A stretch of DNA of 64,000 bases from Thiobacillus sp. 0-1251. Its GTDB lineage: Bacteria; Pseudomonadota; Gammaproteobacteria; Burkholderiales; Thiobacillaceae. Shown here piece by piece: positions 41,661-50,208 of the stretch. The stretch is taken from NCBI GenBank assembly GCA_001899305.1, contig MKWL01000002.1:62001-126000 (forward strand), given 5' to 3'. Numbering within the stretch: the first letter of the stretch is position 1; every line of letters starts with the position of its first letter. The position numbers and the translations under genes are program-made. The notes beneath the pieces were generated by a model. That model saw nothing but the letters and a program-made list of their open reading frames with translations, was not told where the DNA came from and searched no databases.

Positions 41661-41731
41661 GAGGCAAAGAATGCTGGTTGGATAAACAAGCCGTCATTAT
41701 CGCGGATTTACCAGCGTTCCGTCCCCTGGAG

Positions 41732-42442
41732 TCAGTCTTTCCAGATCTTGAGTTGGGCACGCAGACGCGCGACCGCCTGAGAATGCAGCTGGCACACGCG
41801 TGACTCTGACACGCCGAGCACTGCCCCGATTTCCTTCAGATTCATGTCCTGTTCGTAGTACATGCCCATCATGCTGCGCTCGCGCTCCGGCAGGTGGTGG
41901 ATCGCGGCGATCAGGCTGTCGCGGAAACCTTCATCCTCGAGTACTGCCAACGGGTCATTGCTGCCGTCAACCAGATAGCGCTCCAGAAAGCTGGCGCTGT
42001 CCTCATCCGAGAAGTCTTCGTAATAGAGCAGCTGGGAACATTTCACGTCGCCCAGCATGGATTGATACTGATCGATCGGCATGCCCAGCTCGGCGGAGAT
42101 TTCCTGCTCGGACGGCGACTTGCCGTTGCGCTGCTCCAGCCGGTGGATGGCGGCTTCGATCTGCCGGGATTTCTGCCGTACATGGCGCGGCAGCCAATCC
42201 GCCTCGCGCAACTCGTCAAGCATGGCGCCACGGATGCGCTGGGTAGCATAGGATTCGAACTGCGCGCCCTGGGTGCCGTCGAAGCGCCCTACCGCATCCA
42301 TCAGGCCGATCAGCCCGACCTGGATGAGATCGTCGACTTCTACGCTGGCGGGCAGGCGCGCCATCATATGATATGCAATGCGCTTGACCAGCGGCGCATA
42401 CTTGGTGATCTGCTCGTCTTGCGACGATGGTTTACCTACCAT
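41732..42442 (-). CDS. fliA: Flagellar sigma factor sigma-28
   Basis: A 236-residue sigma factor. Region 2 is seen as LVKRIAYHMMARLPASVEVDDLIQVGLIGLMDAV with the RFDGTQGAQFESYATQRIRGAMLDELR core. Region 3 follows, and region 4 ends in LKEIGAVLGVSESRVCQLHSQAVARLR. All hallmarks of FliA are there. It transcribes late flagellar and chemotaxis genes, which are not in this window. It is the last gene of the flagellar block and follows the FlhG-like gene by 36 bp. Confidence 0.96.
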   Translation of the reverse strand: MVGKPSSQDEQITKYAPLVKRIAYHMMARLPASVEVDDLIQVGLIGLMDAVGRFDGTQGAQFESYATQRIRGAMLDELREADWLPRHVRQKSRQIEAAIHRLEQRNGKSPSEQEISAELGMPIDQYQSMLGDVKCSQLLYYEDFSDEDSASFLERYLVDGSNDPLAVLEDEGFRDSLIAAIHHLPERERSMMGMYYEQDMNLKEIGAVLGVSESRVCQLHSQAVARLRAQLKIWKD

Positions 42443-42478
42443 GTTCAGGGTTTCCCTGTCTTTATAACTGCCAAGCCG

Positions 42479-43129
42479 TCAGGCTCGCTCCTCGTCCGCC
42501 ATTCTAACGGCTAGCGCAGCAAATGCATCATTCTCGTTTGCCACGTTGAAAATGGCATGTACAACCTCGCGCTCGAGAAAGTGGCGGCCTGCGGCCTGGA
42601 CATGATCGCAGGCCAGCCGATCGCCCAGTAGGCCCGCCTGGAAAGCCACGCCCGAACGCGCCAGCGTTTTGAGTACTGCATAGGCTTTCCGCATCGATTC
42701 GTCGGTAGGGCGTATCTCCATGACGACCGTATGCGCCACATCCGGCAGCAAAGCAAGATCGGCACAATCCCATTCCGAATCGAATATCACATCGTCATAG
42801 CCGCCCACCATGCCGGACAGGGCAGGCTCATCCGCCCGCACGCCGGGCGCATACCAAGCTTCACAATAGGCTTGCGGCAGTGTATGCAACTGCCTGCGCT
42901 CGAGTTGATGCCTCCAGTCGAACAGGCTGCGGGGTGAGGAGGAGGCAAACAGGCGGCCTTGCGTGTCGATCAGCAGTGGTACCCGGCCAAGCCGATACAA
43001 CGCATGCGCCAGGCGAACGCCTGGGTTGGGCGAGTATGAAATACTGTGGATATATCGCAGCGGCTGACGCGCACCCTGCCCAGCAGGGCATACACGCCGT
43101 CGTAGCCCGGCAGCCTGGTCAGCCGGCAC
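42479..43129 (-). CDS. Degenerate FlhG/FleN-like protein without P-loop
   Basis: A 216-residue protein in the place of flhG, between flhF and fliA. The N-terminus DQAAGLRR is the FlhG box that normally activates FlhF. Then, where FlhG has the deviant Walker A (KGGxGKT), this protein has ISYSPNPGVRLAHALYRLG, so the P-loop is lost while the flanks (helix after it, LLIDTQG) align. The Asp segment is YDDVIFDSEWDCADLALL and the late helix DESMRKAYAVLKTLAR is as in FlhG. The GTG at 43129 has AAAGGG upstream and overlaps the flhF stop by 11 bp. It is shorter than the usual about 270 residues. It likely cannot bind ATP in the normal way. Confidence 0.72.
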   Translation of the reverse strand: MPADQAAGLRRRVCPAGQGARQPLRYIHSISYSPNPGVRLAHALYRLGRVPLLIDTQGRLFASSSPRSLFDWRHQLERRQLHTLPQAYCEAWYAPGVRADEPALSGMVGGYDDVIFDSEWDCADLALLPDVAHTVVMEIRPTDESMRKAYAVLKTLARSGVAFQAGLLGDRLACDHVQAAGRHFLEREVVHAIFNVANENDAFAALAVRMADEERA

Positions 43130-44273
43130 GGGTGCCCTTTAGGGCGCTTATGCCTTCTTGGCTGCGCCGTTCCGCACGTTCGGCCTCGACGCCGGCAAAC
43201 AGAGGCCAATCCTCGGCCTCGAGTGCATATGGCGTGGCAAGCTGTCCGCCTTTGAGTGCGCGGTCGACGAGATAAGTAGTATTGGGGGCGTGGAGATCTT
43301 CTGGCACACGCTGCCCGCCCGCGATATAGGCCAGCGGCAGGCGATGACGGATCAGGCTGTCCAGCGCCGCGCCCGGCTGCGGTGTTTCATCGAGCTTAGT
43401 CAGAATGCAGGCGACCGCCCCCTCGCCAAAACGCAGCATCGCCTGCTCGATCGCCGCCCCCTGCTGGTTTGCGGCGACCACTGCCAGACGGCTTATCCCC
43501 AATGCGCCAAGTGCCTGCCCTTCGCGGGTGCGCGGATCGGAGGGCGCAAAACCTGCGGTGTCGATCAACAGCAGTTTCCTGGTGGCAAGCTGCGGCAGAA
43601 GCTGCGCCAGTCCGGCCTGGTCTTCGCATACATGCAGCGATACGCCCAGCAGATCGGCATACACTTGCAATTGCGCCGTTGCGCCGATGCGGTAGGCATC
43701 CGCCGCCACCAATGCCACCTGATCGACTCCATGGACATCGACGCCGCGTGCGGCAAGCTTGGCGAGCGTCGTGGTCTTGCCCGCCCCGGTCGAGCCGACC
43801 AGCGCATAGCGCCCGCCCGTCGTCATCAGATCGGCTTCACGCCCCTGTACCGGCAAATTGCGTATCAAGACCTGGCGCAGCCAGCGCTGGGCGGCTTCGG
43901 TATCGAGTCCGCGCGGCAGGCGCGCCGCCAGGGTACGAGCAAGCGAACTGCCGAATCCGGCCGCAAACAGGGTCTGCATTACGGCCACTCGCGCCGGATC
44001 GCGTCGTCGTGCCGCGCCCCAGGCAAATCCGGCCAACTGGTTTTGCAGCAGGCCGCGCAGTCGCGAAAGCTCAGCCAGAATGCGCGAACTGCCGGCCGTG
44101 TCGGCGGCCTCGCTGACCGCCGGAACCGTCAGGTCGCCGTAGGCGCTGGCCAGCAGTTCGATACCTTGCGGGTGCGGCCGGGTGGACAGCACCACGGCGT
44201 CATCGCCCAGTTCCTTTCGCACGCGCGCCAGACCTTCGCGCGCATTCGCTGCGACAAATACCCGTACGCTCAT
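43119..44273 (-). CDS. flhF: Flagellar SRP-like GTPase FlhF
   Basis: A 384-residue GTPase that sets polar flagellum position and number. The N-terminal domain (RVFVAANAREGLARVRKELGDDAVVLSTR) is basic. The N and G domains follow with the P-loop GSTGAGKTTTLAKLAAR, AADAYRIGATAQLQVYA, the DTAG motif (LLLIDTAGFAP), TKLDE (CILTKLDETPQPG) and GQRVPEDLH. All GTPase motifs look intact. It overlaps flhA by 4 bp (ATGA) and the FlhG-like gene by 11 bp. Confidence 0.96.
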   Translation of the reverse strand: MSVRVFVAANAREGLARVRKELGDDAVVLSTRPHPQGIELLASAYGDLTVPAVSEAADTAGSSRILAELSRLRGLLQNQLAGFAWGAARRRDPARVAVMQTLFAAGFGSSLARTLAARLPRGLDTEAAQRWLRQVLIRNLPVQGREADLMTTGGRYALVGSTGAGKTTTLAKLAARGVDVHGVDQVALVAADAYRIGATAQLQVYADLLGVSLHVCEDQAGLAQLLPQLATRKLLLIDTAGFAPSDPRTREGQALGALGISRLAVVAANQQGAAIEQAMLRFGEGAVACILTKLDETPQPGAALDSLIRHRLPLAYIAGGQRVPEDLHAPNTTYLVDRALKGGQLATPYALEAEDWPLFAGVEAERAERRSQEGISALKGTRAG

Positions 44274-46348
44274 TCATGCGCTCCAATCGCCAGTTCAGTG
44301 CTCACCTGGACCATTTTATCGGCGGGCACCTCCGCATAGGCAATCACCGCAAGTCGCGGCAGGTTGCGCCGCAGCAAGCGCGACAGGATCGCGCGCAGAC
44401 CGGGCGAGGTCAGCAGCACGGGCGGATAGCCTTCGCGCTCCTGTTCGGACAGCGCGCGCTCCGCTGCCTCGTTCAATGCATCCAGCGTGGAAGGAGACAA
44501 CAGCGCTTCGCCTTCGTCGCCCATCTCGTTCAGCAAGCGGGTCTCAGTCGCTGCAGCCAGACCGATCACGTGCAGCGTGTCGCGGCCTTCGAACAGACGG
44601 TCGACGATGCTGCGCCCCAACGCGGCGCGCACGGTTTCCACCAGTTCGTCGATGGCCTGGTTTTTCGGCGCGCGTGCCGCCAGCGTTTCGAACAGGGTGC
44701 GGGTGTCGCGGATCGAGACGTTTTCCGCAATCAACTGCTGCAGCACGGCCTGCACGCTGGTCAGCGGCAGATGGCGCGGCGTCACGTCCTCGACCAGCCC
44801 CGGATGACTGCGCGCCAGCGTATCAAGCAGCTGTTGCACCTCGGTGCGCCCCAGCAGTTCCGGGGCATGCTGGCGGAATACGGCCTCGACCTGGCGCGCG
44901 ATCAACTCGGCAGGTTCCAGTACGACAAAACCGCGCAATTCGGCCTCCTCGACCCGGCTGGCATCCAGCCACACCCCGGCCAGTCCAGTCAACGGATCCC
45001 ATCCGGGTGCGCCATCGATACGTCCGAGCACGTCACCCATGTCGACTGCCAGCACCTGGCCCGGGGACATCTCGCCGTGCGCCACATCGACACCCTTGAG
45101 CGTGATGCGATAGGTATTCGGCTTGAGATCGAGGTTGTCACGCACACGGATGAGCGGCACGACCAGCCCCATGTCGGTGGCGAAACGGCGCCGCGCCTCG
45201 GTGATCCTGCTCAGCGCCGCGCCACCCTGATTGCGATCGACCAGCGGGATCAGCCGGTAGCCGACTTCGAGCGCCAGTACGTCGACCGGTGGGATATCGT
45301 CCCAGGTAACGTCGATCGGCGCAGTATCCGCTTCGACCAGTTCCAGCGGTTCGACGTCAAACGCGGCCGTACGTTGACGGCGCATCAACCAGAACCCCAG
45401 TCCACCCAGTACCGTGGCGATGGTCAGGAACGCCAGATGCGGTGTCCCTGGAATCACGCCCAGCGCGCCCAGCACGGCTGCAGCCACATACAAGGTCTGC
45501 GGGCGGCCGAAAATCTGGGTGGAAAACTCACGCGACAGATCCTGCTCGCTCGACGCGCGGCTCACGACGATGCCCGCCGCGGTGGAAATGACCAGGGCGG
45601 GGATCTGTGTCACCAGCCCGTCGCCCACAGTCAGCAGCGCATAGCGCCCGAGCGCTTCGGAGACCCCCAGGTTGTGCTGCAGCAGGCCCACCGCGATGCC
45701 GCCGATCAGGTTGACCACGAGGATGATCATGCCGGCGATGGCATCGCCGCGCACGAATTTTGAGGCGCCATCCATCGCACCATAGAAGTCGGATTCGCGG
45801 CCAATGTCGCTGCGGCGCGCACGCGCCTCGGCCTCGTTGATGAAACCTGCATTCAGATCGGCATCGACCGCCAATTGCTTGCCCGGCATCGAATCCAGCG
45901 TGAAGCGTGCCGCCACCTCGGCGATGCGCCCGGCACCCTTGGTAATGACGACGAAGTTGATGATGACCAGGATGATGAACACCACGAAACCGACCGCGAT
46001 GTTGCCGCCGACCAGGAAATTGCCGAACGACTCGATCACCTTGCCTGCCGCCTCCGGGCCGGTATGGCCCTGCATCAGGATGATGCGGGTGGACGCCACG
46101 TTGAGCGACAGGCGCAGCAAGGTGGTCAGCAGCAGCACCGTGGGAAAGACCGAGAAATCCAGGGGGCGTCGTGCGTTCAGGCTCACCAGCAGCACGATCA
46201 TTGCCAGCGCGATGTTGAGCGTGAACAGCACGTCCAGCATGAAAGTGGGCAACGGCAGCACCATCATCGCCAGAATCAGCAGTACCAGCGCCGGCACCGC
46301 CAGCCGGTTGGCCGGCAGACCCATCACCATCACACCCTGTGCGCTCAC
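44270..46348 (-). CDS. flhA: Flagellar export apparatus protein FlhA
   Basis: A 692-residue export-gate protein. The N-terminal half holds about eight membrane helices (ALVLLILAMMVLPLPTFMLD onward) and the conserved FHIPEP region (RFTLDSMPGKQLAVDADLNAG, RRSDIGRESDFYGAMDGASKFVRGDA split over the motif). The C-terminal half is the cytosolic substrate-docking domain (LEVGYRLIPLVD, VPLIRVRDNLDL, GWDPLTGLAGVWLD). Length and motifs are normal. It overlaps flhB by 4 bp and flhF by 4 bp. Confidence 0.97.
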   Translation of the reverse strand: MSAQGVMVMGLPANRLAVPALVLLILAMMVLPLPTFMLDVLFTLNIALAMIVLLVSLNARRPLDFSVFPTVLLLTTLLRLSLNVASTRIILMQGHTGPEAAGKVIESFGNFLVGGNIAVGFVVFIILVIINFVVITKGAGRIAEVAARFTLDSMPGKQLAVDADLNAGFINEAEARARRSDIGRESDFYGAMDGASKFVRGDAIAGMIILVVNLIGGIAVGLLQHNLGVSEALGRYALLTVGDGLVTQIPALVISTAAGIVVSRASSEQDLSREFSTQIFGRPQTLYVAAAVLGALGVIPGTPHLAFLTIATVLGGLGFWLMRRQRTAAFDVEPLELVEADTAPIDVTWDDIPPVDVLALEVGYRLIPLVDRNQGGAALSRITEARRRFATDMGLVVPLIRVRDNLDLKPNTYRITLKGVDVAHGEMSPGQVLAVDMGDVLGRIDGAPGWDPLTGLAGVWLDASRVEEAELRGFVVLEPAELIARQVEAVFRQHAPELLGRTEVQQLLDTLARSHPGLVEDVTPRHLPLTSVQAVLQQLIAENVSIRDTRTLFETLAARAPKNQAIDELVETVRAALGRSIVDRLFEGRDTLHVIGLAAATETRLLNEMGDEGEALLSPSTLDALNEAAERALSEQEREGYPPVLLTSPGLRAILSRLLRRNLPRLAVIAYAEVPADKMVQVSTELAIGAHE

Positions 46349-47109
46349 CCGATCACCTCGTCAACGCGCTGGCCGGCCTGCTGCTGACGGCCGCGCACGC
46401 GTGCCCGTACTTCGGGGTTTACCTCGGATTCACGGGCCTCGGCCAATACTTCCTGCCAGGTCATCGCATGGCGACGCAGATAGCGCCACCAGCGCCAGCC
46501 GGCATCTGCCGCCGCCGCCAGTGTCAGCGTCGCCGCCAACATCAGTACCCCGCGGCCCACCCAGGCGGCCGTCGCATCGAGCGCGACGCTCATTTCGCTA
46601 CGGGTCAGGCTGTGCAATCCCGACCAACCGCTCGTCAGCACCCAGCCCACCGCTGCAGCGGCGAGCGCCAGCTTCAACAACACCAACGATCCGTCGAACA
46701 GGGATTCAACGGAAAACAGGCGAGCGAACGGTTTGAAAGGATTGGCGCGTGTGAGATCGGCCTGGGCGGCCTGCGGGGCGAACACCCAGCCCGAGAGCAG
46801 GATGGGGGCCACCAAGGCAGCGGCAAAGATGACGCCCAGTACCGGCAGTACGGCCCAGAGCGCCGCCCAGGCAGCCTGGATGAATATTGGGGAAAGCGGC
46901 TGCGCGGCATGAATGAATGCCACTTCGGTCAACACCTGCAAGGCATTGAGCAGACGCGGTGCCAACCAGCCCAGCATGCCCAGCGCCGACAACAACACGG
47001 CCCACGCCGTGAGTTCGGCGGAACGCGGCACGTCGCCCGCGCTGCGCGCCTGTTGCAGGCGTCGCGGACTTGCTGGTTCGGTACGGGAAAGGTCTGTCTC
47101 CTCAGCCAT
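46345..47109 (-). CDS. flhB: FlhB, C-terminally truncated
   Basis: A 254-residue protein matching the membrane part of FlhB. It opens with TEPASPRRLQQARSAGDVPRSAEL, a strong FlhB/YscU signature, has four membrane helices, and reaches the cytosolic linker helix (MTWQEVLAEARESEVNPEVRARVRGRQQQ). It then stops at 46345, just before the autocleaving NPTH domain that switches export from rod/hook to filament substrates; full-length FlhB has about 350-380 residues. The flhA ATG overlaps the stop as ATGA, so no room remains for the missing domain. This looks like a settled gene form, not a recent frameshift. The C-terminal part may be supplied by a separate FlhX-type protein elsewhere. Confidence 0.88.
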   Translation of the reverse strand: MAEETDLSRTEPASPRRLQQARSAGDVPRSAELTAWAVLLSALGMLGWLAPRLLNALQVLTEVAFIHAAQPLSPIFIQAAWAALWAVLPVLGVIFAAALVAPILLSGWVFAPQAAQADLTRANPFKPFARLFSVESLFDGSLVLLKLALAAAAVGWVLTSGWSGLHSLTRSEMSVALDATAAWVGRGVLMLAATLTLAAAADAGWRWWRYLRRHAMTWQEVLAEARESEVNPEVRARVRGRQQQAGQRVDEVIG

Positions 47110-47428
47110 GCTTGCCTCAAATTTTGGGGCAGTCTAGCACGAAGCGAAACGGGTTTTTAGCCCATGGGCCGGCGGCTTTTCGTACGGGACACGCTCCTTC
47201 TCCCTATCGCTTCCTGTCCCTGCCAGGTGATGGTGCGCTAACGGGCAGGAGGCGTTCGGATTGCATTATCGCCCTTCTCCCATTTCCGGAGTCACGTGCC
47301 CGCTCATCCCTCCGGCCGATCAGGCTTACGACAGGGGGCGATCGTACCCGGCAAGCCATCCACCACGCGAGTCTCATGGTAGGAAAGTAGGTTATATTTT
47401 GTAAGTTAGATAACTTACTATTCGAGCC
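47110..47428. other. Divergent region between flhB and the TetR gene
   Basis: This 319-bp gap must carry the flagellar operon promoter (minus) and the TetR promoter (plus). The only clear elements are the TetR palindrome and a TATATT at 47393-47398. I found no sigma-54 or sigma-28 consensus before flhB. Confidence 0.5.
47401..47418 (+). promoter_or_regulatory. Perfect palindromic operator of the TetR gene
   Basis: GTAAGTTA-GA-TAACTTAC, an 18-base perfect dyad ten bases before the TetR start codon. A TATATT at 47393-47398 could be the -10 element, which would place the operator over the transcription start. This is the classic layout for an autorepressing TetR protein. Confidence 0.8.
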
Positions 47429-48031
47429 ATGAACCAGCAGACACGCACACATGACAAGCGCCAGCATCTGATCAAGACGGCCGCTGAACTGGTCTATCGC
47501 AACGGTTTCGTCAAAACCACGCTTGCGGACATCTCGGCCGAGGCCGGCATCCCGCTCGGCAGCATTTACTACTACTTTCAGGCACGCGAAGACATCGCGC
47601 GTGCCGTCGTGGAACGCCGGGTGGCCGAATTGAATGGCTTTCTGGAGAAACAGGCCGAGCAGTCAAACCCCCGGTTACGCCTTGAGGCGCTGGTGGGCGT
47701 CTGGGTCGACGAGCGGGAAAGCGATACGGAGTTCGGCTGCCCGGTGGGCAGCCTGTGCTACGAACTTGCCAAAGGACGCGGCCCCATGAGCGCGGAGGCG
47801 GCGCGGCCCTTCCAGCTCCTGCTCGCCTGGTGCGAAGCCCAATTCCGTCTGATGGGATGCAGTCGCGATGCCAAGACGCTGGCGCTGCACCTGATTGCAG
47901 CCTTGCAGGGAATCAGTTTGATCGCCAACTCGCTCGGCGAATCGGAGCAGATTTTGCGTGAAGCCGCGTATCTGAAGCGGTGGCTGCGCGAAATGGAAAG
48001 CCGTACAAAACGGCCAAACGGAGCCAGGTAA
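47429..48031 (+). CDS. TetR-family transcriptional regulator
   Basis: A 200-residue repressor-type protein. The N-terminal helix-turn-helix reads HLIKTAAELVYRNGFVKTTLADISAEAGIPLGSIYYYFQARED, split across the TetR pattern. The C-terminal ligand domain has CPVGSLCYELAKG with two cysteines, and further cysteines in WCEAQFRLMGCS; these could sense an oxidant, a sulfur compound or a metal, but that is speculation. A perfect palindrome lies just before the gene. The DsrE-like gene follows by 50 bp in the same direction and is the likely target. Confidence 0.93.
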   Translation: MNQQTRTHDKRQHLIKTAAELVYRNGFVKTTLADISAEAGIPLGSIYYYFQAREDIARAVVERRVAELNGFLEKQAEQSNPRLRLEALVGVWVDERESDTEFGCPVGSLCYELAKGRGPMSAEAARPFQLLLAWCEAQFRLMGCSRDAKTLALHLIAALQGISLIANSLGESEQILREAAYLKRWLREMESRTKRPNGAR

Positions 48032-48081
48032 TTCACCCCTTGCCCCGGCTTGTTCAACTAACAATTCAAGGAGACACGAGT

Positions 48082-48606
48082 ATGAAATTCACCCCCAAGA
48101 TTGCGGCCTTAGCCTTGTTCCTCGCTTTACCCGCTGCCTATATGGCGCACGCGGAGGAATTCGCACCGTACGGCACCGCCAAAGTCGACATGCACACGAT
48201 GCCGGTCACGGACGTGGTATTTGACGTGAACTATGAAGACCCGCAGAAGTTGAATATTCTTTACAACTTCATCAAGAATACGCAGAAGATCACCCAGGGC
48301 AAAGTCGTGGTGGTTACCCACGGACCTGAGTTACGCGCCTTCGCCAAGGAAAATTACCCGAAATACCAGGGGATCATGGACAAGATGGCGGAACTGGCAA
48401 AGGATGGTGTCGAATTCAAGATGTGTAACAACGCGATGAAGGCTGCAGGCTTCAGCGCAGAGGACATGCACGGATTCGTCACGGTGGTTCCGGCTGGCTT
48501 CCCGGAAATCGCCTATTACCAAGGCAAGGGATACAAATACATCAACCCCCTTCCGCTTTCGGTAAAGGATGTACGTTATCTGGATCAGCCACAGCTTAAA
48601 AAATAA
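48082..48606 (+). CDS. Periplasmic DsrE-family protein
   Basis: A 174-residue exported protein. Signal peptide MKFTPKIAALALFLALPAAYMAHA, then a DsrE/F-like fold: VFDVNYEDPQKLNILYNFIKNT, VVVVTHGPELRAFAKENYPKY, and VEFKMCNNAMKAAGFSAEDMHGFVTVVPAGFPEIAYYQGKGY (split over the motif), with the family's single conserved Cys in FKMCNNAM. DsrE-like proteins carry sulfane sulfur or take part in sulfur transfer; exported single-domain versions are common in sulfur-oxidising bacteria, but their role is not settled. The ATG at 48082 has AAGGAGA upstream. Probably controlled by the TetR protein next door. Confidence 0.87.
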   Translation: MKFTPKIAALALFLALPAAYMAHAEEFAPYGTAKVDMHTMPVTDVVFDVNYEDPQKLNILYNFIKNTQKITQGKVVVVTHGPELRAFAKENYPKYQGIMDKMAELAKDGVEFKMCNNAMKAAGFSAEDMHGFVTVVPAGFPEIAYYQGKGYKYINPLPLSVKDVRYLDQPQLKK

Positions 48607-48662
48607 CGCGCTCACTGCGCAGAGGTGAGGCCGTTCTGCCCCTGCGCCCCGGACCGATGCAA

Positions 48663-48692
48663 CCTGCCGGCAGTGATCACACTACCGGCAGG
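48663..48692. terminator. Stem-loop behind the DsrE-like gene
   Basis: CCTGCCGG pairs with CCGGCAGG, and inside it AGTG-ATCA-CACT extends the stem. It lies 57 bp after the stop. The T-run is poor, so termination is only possible. The rest of 48607-48894 shows nothing I can assign. Confidence 0.45.
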
Positions 48693-48894
48693 TCCTCTCC
48701 GGATCATGTTCCGCATGATCACGCCTGTTCCCGATGCGCTAGAAAAGCACGGCATCCGGCTAGCCGCAATCCGCCATCAGGCTTCCTCCAAACGATCTGG
48801 CACGTAGACATCCACGCACCCCGTCCGCGCTTCCTGAACGGGAATGCCGCAATCAGGCTTCGCGTCCTACCGGTTTATGTGCCATGATATTTTG

Positions 48895-49398
48895 ATGAAG
48901 GCCATCATGCGGGCATTTGCAATCATCCACGGACTCATGGCCGTCCTTTTTGCCTGCGCAGCCCTCATGCTCGTCGTGGTCGCAGCGCACATGGGGTGGG
49001 CCGCGTTCACCTCGGGACTGGATCAGGCGGCAGCCCAGGAAATCATTGAAGCAGTCGGCCTGCTTGCCGCCGCCGTGGTTGCCCTACAAATCGCTCAGAC
49101 CATTGCCGAAGAAGAAGTCATTCGCGCCGCCCATATCAGCGCCCCGACCCGCGTCAGGCGTTTCCTATCCCGATTCTTTGTCGTCGTCGTGGTCGCACTC
49201 GCTATCGAAGGACTGGTCGCAACATTCAAGGCCCTGCACGAGGATCCTGCACAGTTGCCTTATGCAGCAAGCATCCTGTTTTCCGTCGGCGTCATTCTGG
49301 CTGGCTGGGGAGTCTTCATCCGGCTGAATCGTTCTGCCGAAGAACTGGAGCCCGAAGCCATGGCGGAAGCCAAACGGGAAGACCAAAAACTCCAGTAG
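48895..49398 (+). CDS. Small integral membrane protein, unknown family
   Basis: About 167 residues with three to four membrane helices: AFAIIHGLMAVLFACAALMLVVVAA, IIEAVGLLAAAVVALQIAQT, FFVVVVVALAIEGLVATF and ASILFSVGVILAGWGVFI. The tail is charged (EELEPEAMAEAKREDQ). The acidic IAEEEVIRAAHI between helices could face the cytosol. The start is unsure: the ATG at 48895 has no ribosome site, whereas the in-frame ATG at 48907 has GAAGG five bases upstream. I do not recognise a family. It stands alone. Confidence 0.72.
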   Translation: MKAIMRAFAIIHGLMAVLFACAALMLVVVAAHMGWAAFTSGLDQAAAQEIIEAVGLLAAAVVALQIAQTIAEEEVIRAAHISAPTRVRRFLSRFFVVVVVALAIEGLVATFKALHEDPAQLPYAASILFSVGVILAGWGVFIRLNRSAEELEPEAMAEAKREDQKLQ

Positions 49399-49606
49399 TT
49401 ATCCCGCACGTTTAAGTCAATTCCCGAATGCGCGCAGGGACCGAATTTTTCAAATGATTCATCCCTCTTCACTACGCTACCGACTACCTAAAATCAATAA
49501 AATCAATTAACCTTCCAGCGGCCTTGTCCAGCCCCATCGTTTCGGGCTTCATCGGATATGGGCTCGTCAAACATCACAATAAATTTATTTCTGGAGGAGT
49601 TACAAA
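49399..49606 (+). other. AT-rich promoter region of the outer-membrane barrel gene
   Basis: A 208-bp gap much richer in A and T than its surroundings. It has a short direct repeat AAATCAAT twice at about 49492-49507 and a strong ribosome site, GGAGGAG, before the ATG at 49607. The -10/-35 could not be fixed with confidence. Confidence 0.45.
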
Positions 49607-50188
49607 ATGCGCACAATGCGTTTCGCCGCTGCCATCGCCTCGGCCATGGCCCTTTCCAATCCTGCGTCCGCCGGCTTTTTCGATTTCACCCTGGCTCCCT
49701 ATGTCGGTGCAAGCGCAGGACAATCCACTACGGATTCCTGCATCACGGGTACATGCGATAAATCAGACATCGGCTGGAAAGCATACGGTGGTCTGGAAGT
49801 GAATGAATACATTTCCATGGAAGTTGGCTATGTCGATTTGGGAACAGTCGACTACAGCGCGCCGACTGGCACACGAGAAACCCACGGCGTGACCATGCAA
49901 CTGCTCGGAACGTATGCGTTGAACCCGAGCTTCACCCTGCTCGCCCGTGGCGGCATGAATTTTCTGAAGACCGATGTCAGTGGCGCTGTTGCCGGCGCCA
50001 GCGGCAATGCGGAAGACACTGACGTCGTTTGGTCCCTCGGGCTGGGTGCACAGTACAATTTCACCCAATCGGTAGGGCTCCGCATGGAATGGGAGCGCTA
50101 CTTTGAAGCGGGGAGTCCGGCCTTTAATGGTGGCACAGGTGAAGCCGACGTTGACCTGATTTCCGCCGGGCTGGTCTTCAAGTTCTGA
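49607..50188 (+). CDS. Outer-membrane beta-barrel protein, OmpA/opacity type
   Basis: A 193-residue exported protein. Signal peptide to about residue 22 (SAMALSNPASA, cut before GFF). Then an eight-strand type barrel with alternating pattern: LAPYVGASAGQS, IGWKAYGGLEVNEYISMEVGYVDLG, THGVTMQLLGTYALN, FTLLARGGMNF, VVWSLGLGAQYNF, VGLRMEWERYF, and a terminal Phe (LVFKF) as outer-membrane signal. A short cysteine loop (CITGTC) sits in the first extracellular loop. There is no OmpA peptidoglycan-binding domain. A strong AGGAG site and a very strong terminator suggest high expression. Confidence 0.88.
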   Translation: MRTMRFAAAIASAMALSNPASAGFFDFTLAPYVGASAGQSTTDSCITGTCDKSDIGWKAYGGLEVNEYISMEVGYVDLGTVDYSAPTGTRETHGVTMQLLGTYALNPSFTLLARGGMNFLKTDVSGAVAGASGNAEDTDVVWSLGLGAQYNFTQSVGLRMEWERYFEAGSPAFNGGTGEADVDLISAGLVFKF

Positions 50189-50208
50189 TGTCTTTCCGAA
50201 ACAATCCA

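Noticed and set aside
46300-46400. Frameshift as the reason for the short FlhB
   Set aside because: The next coding sequence on the strand is flhA from 46348, so there is no leftover NPTH coding sequence in another frame.
48625-48807. Small open frame of 60 codons between the DsrE-like and membrane-protein genes
   Set aside because: No ribosome site; it runs through a strong hairpin and has no protein-like pattern.
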